6,403 bases of DNA from an uncultured Kiloniellales bacterium (GTDB lineage: Bacteria > Pseudomonadota > Alphaproteobacteria > Kiloniellales > JAKSDN01): positions 1-6,403 of the forward strand of contig CALJXB010000205.1 in the NCBI GenBank assembly GCA_937974415.1, given 5' to 3'. The notes under the pieces are model-generated. The model saw only the letters and a list, made by a program, of their open reading frames with translations, did not search any database and was not told the origin of the DNA. Below, in pieces: positions 1 through 4,870 of the stretch. Each line of letters opens with the position of its first letter. Within the stretch, counting starts at the first letter, position 1. A program made the position numbers and the translations under genes.

Positions 1-2
1 CG

Positions 3-710
3 TCAGCCGTAACGGTGCAGCGCGTGGCCGTGGGCCTTTAGCCAGCGTTGCGGGCCGGCCACGTTGGGCGTGAGTTCGCCGACCAGGCGCCAGAAGGCGC
101 GGCTGTGGTCTTGGTGCACCAGATGGGCCACCTCGTGGGCGACCACGTAGTCCAAGACGTCCTCCGGCGCCAGGACGAGCCGCCAGGACAGGCTGATGGT
201 TCCGTCCGAGGAGCAGCTGCCCCAACGGGTGCGCGGATCGCGCAGGCCGACCCGCACGACGGGGCGGTCGATCTGCCGGGCCTTGTCGTGGGCGCGGGGC
301 AAAAGGATCGCTCGGGCTTCGCTTCTCAGATGGTCGGTGACCCGGCGTGCCACGTGTTCGGCAAGCCCGCAGGCATGGATGGTGCCGTTTTCCCGCCACA
401 CGCCCCGGCGTGCGAGGGGCTCGTGAACGATCACATGCGGCTCGCCGAGGAACGGCACGACGGAGCCCGGCACGAAGGGCACCCGGGGCGGCAGCTCGTC
501 GAGGCGGGCCAGGATCCAGCGGCGCTTCTGGGCGGCGAATTCGAGCCCTTCCTCCGCCGTCGTCCCCGGCGGCAGAGTCAGCCGAAAGACCCCCTCCGCG
601 GCGTCCAAGCTCAGGATCATGTGGCGGCTGCGCCGGTTGCGGCGGCACCAAACCTCAACCTCGCGGTCGCCGAACCGCAAGATCTTGGGTCTTTTCGCTT
701 TCCAACTCAC
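3..710 (-). CDS. YgjP-type (DUF45, SprT-like) zinc metallopeptidase
   Basis: A 235-residue cytoplasmic protein of the YgjP/DUF45 family (often annotated as an M48-family or SprT-like metallopeptidase). It probably hydrolyses peptide bonds with a single zinc; the natural substrate is unknown. The C-terminal third holds the zinc site: HEVAH at residues 192-196 (H192, H196, general base E193), with the likely third ligand H202 in the family pattern HSxxFW. The conserved RWGSC box is at 162-166, followed by a predicted strand and the LDYVVAHE helix. The N-terminal half (about 10-100) is the usual basic, strand-rich YgjP region. There is no signal peptide or membrane segment. The start is GTG at 708-710 and no Shine-Dalgarno sequence precedes it; the next Met (residue 31) would cut into the conserved N-terminus. 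The stop TGA is complete at 3-5. The gene is divergent from the FMN-protein gene. The family call is secure, the cellular role is not. Confidence 0.93.
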   Translation of the reverse strand: MSWKAKRPKILRFGDREVEVWCRRNRRSRHMILSLDAAEGVFRLTLPPGTTAEEGLEFAAQKRRWILARLDELPPRVPFVPGSVVPFLGEPHVIVHEPLARRGVWRENGTIHACGLAEHVARRVTDHLRSEARAILLPRAHDKARQIDRPVVRVGLRDPRTRWGSCSSDGTISLSWRLVLAPEDVLDYVVAHEVAHLVHQDHSRAFWRLVGELTPNVAGPQRWLKAHGHALHRYG

Positions 711-716
711 ATATGT

Positions 717-745
717 TGTATATCGACCGATCGACCACCAGGCAA
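717..745 (-). promoter_or_regulatory. Sigma70-type promoter for the YgjP-like gene
   Basis: Read on the minus strand, TTGCCT (positions 745-740, four of six matches to TTGACA) is followed after exactly 17 bases by TATACA (722-717, four of six matches to TATAAT). Transcription would start about seven bases further on, at or beside position 710, which is the first base of the GTG start codon. This fits the absence of a ribosome-binding site and suggests a leaderless mRNA. The prediction is by eye from the E. coli consensus; alphaproteobacterial promoters are looser. Confidence 0.45.
722..736. repeat. Tandem 7-bp repeat inside promoter spacer
   Basis: ATCGACC occurs at 722-728 and again at 730-736, an 8-bp period, on the plus strand. 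The two copies lie almost entirely in the spacer between the -35 and -10 elements proposed for the YgjP-like gene, with the overlapping palindrome CGATCG at 728-733. Such a site could bind a regulator, but the repeat is short and may be chance. Confidence 0.4.
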
Positions 746-769
746 GCGGCGTGCCAGGGCCGATCCGGC

Positions 770-791
770 GCGCGAAAGCGCGCTTTCGTGC
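770..791. repeat. 16-bp perfect palindrome in divergent gap
   Basis: CGAAAGCGCGCTTTCG at 773-788 is a perfect palindrome centred between 780 and 781. One mismatched pair (772/789, G opposite T) is followed by two more matching pairs, extending the symmetry to 770-791. There is no loop and no following T-run, so it looks like a dimeric-protein operator and not a terminator. It lies 60 bases upstream of the YgjP-like start and 144 bases upstream of the FMN-protein start, so it could serve either gene. No regulator gene for it is visible next door. Confidence 0.55.
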
Positions 792-934
792 TGTCGTTGC
801 GGAATTGCATGGAACAGGGATTAGGTCGTCGCCTCACGTTGCATTTTCGGCCGCGGCCTGGAATCTTGGAAAGCCAGGTGCCGTCGCGGCCGCACACGTG
901 CCCGCACCGGCCGGAACCAACAGAACTGAGCACG

Positions 935-1576
935 ATGAAACGATCCTCAGGCGCCGAGTCTCTCCCCGACTGCGTGACGACCCTCGAGCAGCTCGAGGCG
1001 CTCTACGATGCGCCCGTGCCGAGGTCTTTGATCAAGGAGATCGACAGCATCTCAGAGCACTACCGGGCGTTCATCGAAAAAGCGCCCTTCGTGGTGGTCG
1101 CGACCGTCGGGCCGGAGGGCCTCGACTGCTCGCCGCGGGGCGATCCGCCCGGCTTCGTGCGCGTCATGGACGAGAAGACACTGCTGCTGCCCGACCGCCG
1201 GGGCAACAATCGGCTCGACAGCCTTCGCAATCTCGTTCGCGATCCGCGGATCTCGCTGCTGTTTCTCATCCCCGGGATCGGCGAGACCCTGCGGGTGAAC
1301 GGCCGTGCGGAGATCCTGGTCGATCCCGAGCTCTGCGCCGACTTCGCGCTGCAGGGCAAGGTCCCCAAGTCGCTCCTGAAGGTTGCCGTCGAGCGGATTT
1401 ACTTCCAGTGCCAGAAGGCCTTGGCGCGGTCCCGCCTGTGGGACCCGGCGGCACGGATCCCACGCTCGGAGCTGCCGAGCACCGGCGAGATCTTGGAATC
1501 CCTCTCGGACTCGCCGTTCGACGGCGCCGCCTACGACCGCGGCTATCCCGATCACATGAAGAGAACGATTTATTGA
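935..1576 (+). CDS. PPOX-class FMN-binding protein, DR_2398 type
   Basis: A 213-residue protein of the pyridoxamine 5'-phosphate oxidase-like split-barrel superfamily, in the probable FMN-dependent DR_2398 subfamily. Diagnostic stretches are PFVVVATVGPEGLDCSPRGD (51-70), the LLLPDRRGNNRLDSLRN stretch (83-99) that helps form the flavin phosphate site, LLFLIPGIGETLRVNGRA (108-125) and YFQCQKALARSRLWDP (156-171). These proteins usually act as homodimers in the cytoplasm; the substrate of this subfamily is unknown. The reading frame stays open far upstream across the divergent gap and the antisense of the YgjP-like gene, but the family N-terminus fits ATG at 935. The ribosome-binding site there is poor. 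GTG at 878, behind GGAAAG, is a less likely alternative. It is first in a run of three same-strand genes, 43 bases before the nuclease-fold gene, with no terminator between. Confidence 0.9.
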   Translation: MKRSSGAESLPDCVTTLEQLEALYDAPVPRSLIKEIDSISEHYRAFIEKAPFVVVATVGPEGLDCSPRGDPPGFVRVMDEKTLLLPDRRGNNRLDSLRNLVRDPRISLLFLIPGIGETLRVNGRAEILVDPELCADFALQGKVPKSLLKVAVERIYFQCQKALARSRLWDPAARIPRSELPSTGEILESLSDSPFDGAAYDRGYPDHMKRTIY

Positions 1577-1619
1577 CACTCTTTGCCGCTTTGGCTGCCC
1601 GGCGCCACTACGACCGGCC

Positions 1620-2426
1620 ATGAGCCCGCTCCCGGCCTCGGCCCTGCGCACGCTCGGTCTCGCCGTCCTGGCCTGGGTCTTGTGCGGGCCGGTGCATGCT
1701 GCGCTGGACCTGGCCGAGCGGGCCCAGGTGGTCGAGGTGGTCGACGGCGACACGGTGCTGCTGGATGACGGACGCCATGTGCGGTTGGTGGGTATCCAAT
1801 CGCCCAAGCTGCCCCTGGGGCGCCCCGGTTTCGAAGCCTGGCCCTTGGCCGAGGAGGCCAAGGCGGCGCTCTCCGCGCTCACTTTGGGGCGCGACGTAGG
1901 CCTCGGCTACGGCGGGCGGCGCAACGACCGCCACGGCCGTGCGCTTGCTCACCTCTACTTGCTCGATGAGGCGGGCGGGGCGGGCCTTTGGGTCCAGGGC
2001 GCGCTCTTGGAGGCCGGCATGGCGCGGGTCTACTCCTTTGCCGACAACCGGGCGCTGATCGGCGAGATGCTGGCCAGCGAACGCCGGGCCCGAACGCTCA
2101 GCCGCGGCATCTGGGCCGATCCCTTCTATGCGGTGCGCACGCCCGACGGTGTCGACGGGCACGACGGCGGTTTCCAGATCGTAGAAGGTATTGTGTTGAA
2201 AGCGGCCCTGGTGAAAGGGCGGGTATACTTGAACTTCGGTGCGGATTGGAAAAGCGACTTCACCGTGACCCTGGCCCCGGCGGTGCGGCGCGTCTTCGAG
2301 GCCGAGGGAATCGATCCCCTCGTCTACGACGGCAAGCGGGTGCGGGTACGCGGCTGGATCGAATCCTACAATGGGCCCATGATCGAGGCGAGCCATCCGG
2401 AACAGATCGAGGTGATCGAGGATTGA
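1620..2426 (+). CDS. Exported staphylococcal-nuclease-fold protein with altered active site
   Basis: A 268-residue thermonuclease-like (SNase) protein. Residues 1-27 form a signal peptide (hydrophobic 11-23, likely cleavage after PVHA), so it should be periplasmic. The SNase domain covers about 35-170: VDGDT at 41-45 (Asp42 and Asp44), VRLVGIQSPK at 54-63 and DRHGR at 103-107. In S. aureus nuclease the catalytic set is Arg35, Asp40, Glu43 and Arg87. Aligned by motif, both arginines are kept here (R55, R107), but the Asp40 metal ligand is Gln60 and the Glu43 general base is Lys63. Classical calcium-dependent nuclease activity is therefore doubtful. Residues about 185-267 form a second, strand-rich segment that looks like an OB fold and ends in KRVRVRGWIESYNGPMIEA. 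The ATG at 1620 suits the signal peptide, though its ribosome-binding site is weak. Its stop overlaps the protease start (TGATG), indicating coupling. It may bind nucleic acid or another ligand without cutting. Confidence 0.87.
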   Translation: MSPLPASALRTLGLAVLAWVLCGPVHAALDLAERAQVVEVVDGDTVLLDDGRHVRLVGIQSPKLPLGRPGFEAWPLAEEAKAALSALTLGRDVGLGYGGRRNDRHGRALAHLYLLDEAGGAGLWVQGALLEAGMARVYSFADNRALIGEMLASERRARTLSRGIWADPFYAVRTPDGVDGHDGGFQIVEGIVLKAALVKGRVYLNFGADWKSDFTVTLAPAVRRVFEAEGIDPLVYDGKRVRVRGWIESYNGPMIEASHPEQIEVIED

Positions 2427-2428
2427 TG
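2409..2428 (+). promoter_or_regulatory. RBS and overlapping stop/start coupling nuclease to protease
   Basis: GAGGTG at 2409-2414 lies 11 bases before the ATG at 2426; a second purine run, GAGGA, at 2418-2422 is only three bases away. The nuclease stop TGA (2424-2426) and the protease ATG (2426-2428) share one base, the usual arrangement for translational coupling. This supports ATG 2426 over the in-frame ATG at 2438. Confidence 0.6.
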
Positions 2429-3934
2429 CACCAGGCGATGCGCCCTGTGATACGCCCCGTGATACAACGTGTGACGCGAAAGCTGAGCCTGCTGCTGGCC
2501 GCGGGCGGTCTGGCGGCCGCCCTGGCGCTCGCGGGCTGCGCCCAGTCGCCGGCGACCGGGCGGAACATCTTCACCGGCGGCCTGTCGGCTGAGGACGAGG
2601 TCAAGCTGGGCCGCGAGCAGCATCCGGAAATCGTCCGGGAGTTCGGCGGCGAGTACGACGACCCGCAGCTCCGGGCCTATGTCGACAGCCTCGGACGCCT
2701 GCTGGCCCAGACTTCCGAGCTGCCGAACCTGGACTGGCACTTCACGGTCCTCGATACGCCCGTCGTCAACGCCTTTGCGCTGCCCGGCGGCTACGTCTAC
2801 GTGACCCGCGGCCTCCTGGCCCTGGCCGACAACGAGGCGGAACTGGCCGGCGTGCTGGCCCACGAGATCGGCCATGTCACCGCGCGCCATTCGGCCGAGC
2901 GCTACGGCCAGTCGGTGCTCGGCTCGGCGGCGGCGCTGGGCGTCGGCGTGCTGCTCGGCAGCCAGGCAGCCGCCGAGGCCACCTCCGGCGCGGCCCAGCT
3001 CGCCGTGCTCAGCTACTCGCGCGACCAGGAATTCGAGGCCGATACCCTGGGCGTGCGCTACCTGGCGCGCACCGGCCACGACCCCGAGGCCATGGCGACC
3101 TTCCTGCGCCGGCTCCTGGGCCACAGCCGCTACGAGGCGGAGCTCGCCGGCCGGCCCGAGGCGGCCGACGCCTTCGACATCACCCAGACCCACCCGCGCA
3201 CGGCCGACCGGGTCGAGCGGGCGATCCAGCAGGCCGGCGGGCGCAGGGTTGCCGACCCCATCGTCGACCGCGACCTCTATCTCGACAAGATCGACGGCCT
3301 GGTCTTCGGCGACAGCCCGGCCCAGGGTTTCGTGCGCGGCCGGAGCTTCCTGCACCCGGACCTCGGCTTCGCTTTCGAGGTCCCGGAGGGCTTCCAGCTT
3401 GCCAACACGCCCAAACGGGTGCTCGCCCAGAACCCCAACGGCGCCATTATCGAATTCGACACGGCGGTAACCTCGAGCCGTGGGTCCATGACCCGCTATC
3501 TCGCCGAGGACTGGGGCGGCGGCGTGGACCTCAACGACATCCAGGCGCTCGACGTCAACGGTCTTGAGGCGGCCACCGCCTGGACCCGCCTGGATACGCG
3601 CCAGGGCAAGGCGGACTTTCGCCTGGTGGCGATCCGCCTCGACGGCGCCATCTACCGTTTCCTCTTCGTCACGCCGGCCGAACTCACCACGTCGATGAGC
3701 GCGAGCCTGCGCCGCACCACCTATAGCTTTCGCCCGCTGAGCGCCCAAGACGCGGACGACCTCAGACCCTACCGGATCGATATCTACCGGGTGCAGAGCG
3801 GCGACACACCCACGGGAATTGCCCGGCGCATGCCGCTGGGGGCCGAGTCCCTGGGCCAGTTTCAAGTGCTGAACGGGCTCAGGCAGGGCGATCCGCTCAT
3901 CGCCGGGCAAAGGGTCAAGACGGTTACTGAGTAA
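2426..3934 (+). CDS. M48-family zinc metalloprotease lipoprotein with LysM-like C-terminus
   Basis: A 502-residue envelope protease related to BepA/YfgC and LoiP. A lipoprotein signal (hydrophobic 20-34, lipobox LAGC 35-38) predicts acylation at Cys38 and attachment to a membrane on the periplasmic side. The M48 domain spans about 55-270: HEIGH at 146-150 (H146, H150, catalytic E147), third ligand probably E204 in QEFEAD, and THPRTADR at 255-262, whose H256 matches the regulatory histidine-switch position known in BepA. A small-residue hydrophobic stretch at 164-183 follows the active-site helix, as in many M48 proteins. Instead of BepA's TPR domain there is a strand-rich middle (about 300-440) and a LysM-like end (YRVQSGDTPTGIA 454-466, then VLNGLRQGDPLIAGQRVKTV to 500), suggesting peptidoglycan contact. 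Its role is probably quality control of outer-membrane or periplasmic proteins, inferred from the family. It overlaps the nuclease-fold gene by one base. Confidence 0.93.
   Translation: MHQAMRPVIRPVIQRVTRKLSLLLAAGGLAAALALAGCAQSPATGRNIFTGGLSAEDEVKLGREQHPEIVREFGGEYDDPQLRAYVDSLGRLLAQTSELPNLDWHFTVLDTPVVNAFALPGGYVYVTRGLLALADNEAELAGVLAHEIGHVTARHSAERYGQSVLGSAAALGVGVLLGSQAAAEATSGAAQLAVLSYSRDQEFEADTLGVRYLARTGHDPEAMATFLRRLLGHSRYEAELAGRPEAADAFDITQTHPRTADRVERAIQQAGGRRVADPIVDRDLYLDKIDGLVFGDSPAQGFVRGRSFLHPDLGFAFEVPEGFQLANTPKRVLAQNPNGAIIEFDTAVTSSRGSMTRYLAEDWGGGVDLNDIQALDVNGLEAATAWTRLDTRQGKADFRLVAIRLDGAIYRFLFVTPAELTTSMSASLRRTTYSFRPLSAQDADDLRPYRIDIYRVQSGDTPTGIARRMPLGAESLGQFQVLNGLRQGDPLIAGQRVKTVTE
2441..2464 (+). 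repeat. 12-bp tandem duplication in lipoprotein signal region
   Basis: CGCCCTGTGATA (2441-2452) is followed directly by CGCCCCGTGATA (2453-2464), with one difference in twelve. It is in frame and encodes RPVI twice in the positively charged start of the protease signal peptide. It keeps the frame and adds charge and length before the hydrophobic core, so it is probably a recent, tolerated slippage event. Confidence 0.7.
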
Positions 3935-4748
3935 TACGCCCCGGCGGTGGGGGCGACTGAGCGCCCGCGATTCGCGAGCGATCCAGATAGGCGCACACAT
4001 GGACCAGGGTGCGCTCCGGCTCGATCAGGATCACCCCATAGCCCGGCGGCTCCTGGGTCTTGGGCACCGGCGTGACGGCCTCGAGATCGAGTGCCACCTG
4101 GTGCACCGTGCTGGGCAGGGCGGAAAAGGCGATGCCTCGCCAGGACCCGCTCACCGAGCGGTGCACGTGGCCGAAGAAGATGTGCCGGATATTGGCGCTG
4201 TTGGCGCGGCCCGATACAGCCGCTGCGAAGGGTTCCGGATCGTCGAGCCCCATGCGGTCCATGGCGGGCAGACCGATCGGGAACGGCGGATGGTGCATGA
4301 AGATATAGACGGGATCGTCGCCCGCCTCGTCGAGCCGCTCGCCCAGCCAGGCGGCGCGCCGGGCGCAGAAACGGCCGCCGTGGGTGCCCGGCGTGACCGT
4401 GTCCAGGACCAGCAGGCGCCCCGCGGGCGTCATCAGAACGTATTGGACGAAGCCCGCCTCGTCCCGCGGGGTTCCCGGAAAGGCCGCCAGCAGGTTTTCC
4501 CGGTCGTCGTGGTTGCCGATCATGATGTGGTAAGGCACCGCCAGGCCGTCGAGGATGCCTTTGAGGGCCCGGTAGGCGCCGGGCGTGCCCTCGTTGGTGA
4601 GGTCGCCGGAGAGCATGCAGAAGCGGGCGTCGGCGTGATGGGCGTTGATATGGGCGACGCAGGCCTCAAGGCGCGCCGCCGGGTCGATGCCGTAGATCAG
4701 TCCCCCGTCCTCGACCACATGGGTATCGGTGACTTGCAGGATCTTCAT
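3924..4748 (-). CDS. GpdQ/CpdA-like metallophosphodiesterase
   Basis: A 274-residue calcineurin-like phosphoesterase, the same length range as GpdQ and CpdA (about 275). All binuclear metal motifs are present in order: DTH at 8-10 (D8, H10), GDL at 48-50 (D49), GNHDD at 78-82 (N79, H80), MHHPP at 151-155, and GHVH at 193-196 (H194, H196). The enzyme should use two divalent metals to hydrolyse phosphodiesters; candidates are 3',5'-cAMP or glycerophosphodiesters, and the sequence does not decide between them. It has no signal peptide, so it is cytoplasmic. ATG at 4748 gives the typical N-terminus MKILQVTDTH, with AGGTTACGCC just before it. Its last 11 bases overlap the end of the convergent protease gene. 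It is divergent from the Ada-like gene across 122 bases that also hold a possible small ORF. The proline-rich tail after about 262 is nonconserved-looking. Confidence 0.92.
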   Translation of the reverse strand: MKILQVTDTHVVEDGGLIYGIDPAARLEACVAHINAHHADARFCMLSGDLTNEGTPGAYRALKGILDGLAVPYHIMIGNHDDRENLLAAFPGTPRDEAGFVQYVLMTPAGRLLVLDTVTPGTHGGRFCARRAAWLGERLDEAGDDPVYIFMHHPPFPIGLPAMDRMGLDDPEPFAAAVSGRANSANIRHIFFGHVHRSVSGSWRGIAFSALPSTVHQVALDLEAVTPVPKTQEPPGYGVILIEPERTLVHVCAYLDRSRIAGAQSPPPPGRITQ

Positions 4749-4756
4749 GGCGTAAC

Positions 4757-4828
4757 CTATCGCTCCGAGCCGGCCGGGCAGCCCACGTTAGCCCGCGCAA
4801 GCTTCGGATAGAAGGGCCCCAGGCTCAT
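4757..4828 (-). CDS. Possible 23-residue small ORF upstream of phosphodiesterase
   Basis: On the minus strand, ATG at 4828 is followed by 22 further codons and TAG at 4757-4759. The product would be MSLGPFYPKLARANVGCPAG followed by SER. AGAGGA (4841-4836) lies seven bases before the ATG, a better ribosome-binding site than that of the phosphodiesterase. The stop is eight bases before the phosphodiesterase ATG and in a different frame (80 bases from ATG to ATG), so it is not an N-terminal extension. It could be a translated leader that couples to or regulates the downstream gene, or the surviving start of a lost gene. I do not recognise the peptide. The GAGGA on the other strand that serves the Ada-like gene is a separate site. 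The ORF is short enough to be chance; the site and spacing are the main support. Confidence 0.35.
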   Translation of the reverse strand: MSLGPFYPKLARANVGCPAGSER

Positions 4829-4857
4829 GGCTATATCCTCTTCAGAACCGAGCCACA

Positions 4858-4862
4858 GAGGA
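4858..4862 (+). promoter_or_regulatory. Ribosome-binding site of Ada-like gene
   Basis: GAGGA at 4858-4862 lies eight bases before the ATG at 4871, a good Shine-Dalgarno sequence and spacing. It fixes the start at ATG 4871 over the in-frame ATG at 4883. It also shows that the missing N-terminal Ada domain is not a mis-chosen start. Confidence 0.7.
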
Positions 4863-4870
4863 CCCGTGAC

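Noticed and set aside
347..934. Long in-frame extension upstream of the FMN-binding protein
   Set aside because: The extension is Arg/Ala/Pro-rich, runs antisense through the YgjP-like gene, and the family N-terminus fits ATG 935.
1573..1578. Perfect TTGACA at the end of the FMN-protein gene, a possible -35 for the nuclease gene
   Set aside because: No acceptable -10 hexamer lies 15-19 bases downstream; the region there is GC-rich.
2195..2230. TTGAAA and GTATACTT inside the nuclease gene as an internal promoter
   Set aside because: The spacing is about 22 bases, too long for a sigma70 promoter, and the protease is already coupled to the nuclease gene by overlap.
3937..3955. CGCCCC/GGGGCG hairpin after the protease stop as a bidirectional terminator
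   Set aside because: The stem is only six pairs with a seven-base loop, neither strand has a following T-run, and it lies within coding sequence of the phosphodiesterase.
2366..4000. A 544-codon open frame on the minus strand opposite the M48 protease gene
   Set aside because: High GC makes antisense frames stay open. The plus-strand frame has a lipobox, HEIGH and other M48 motifs, while the antisense translation shows no recognisable domain.
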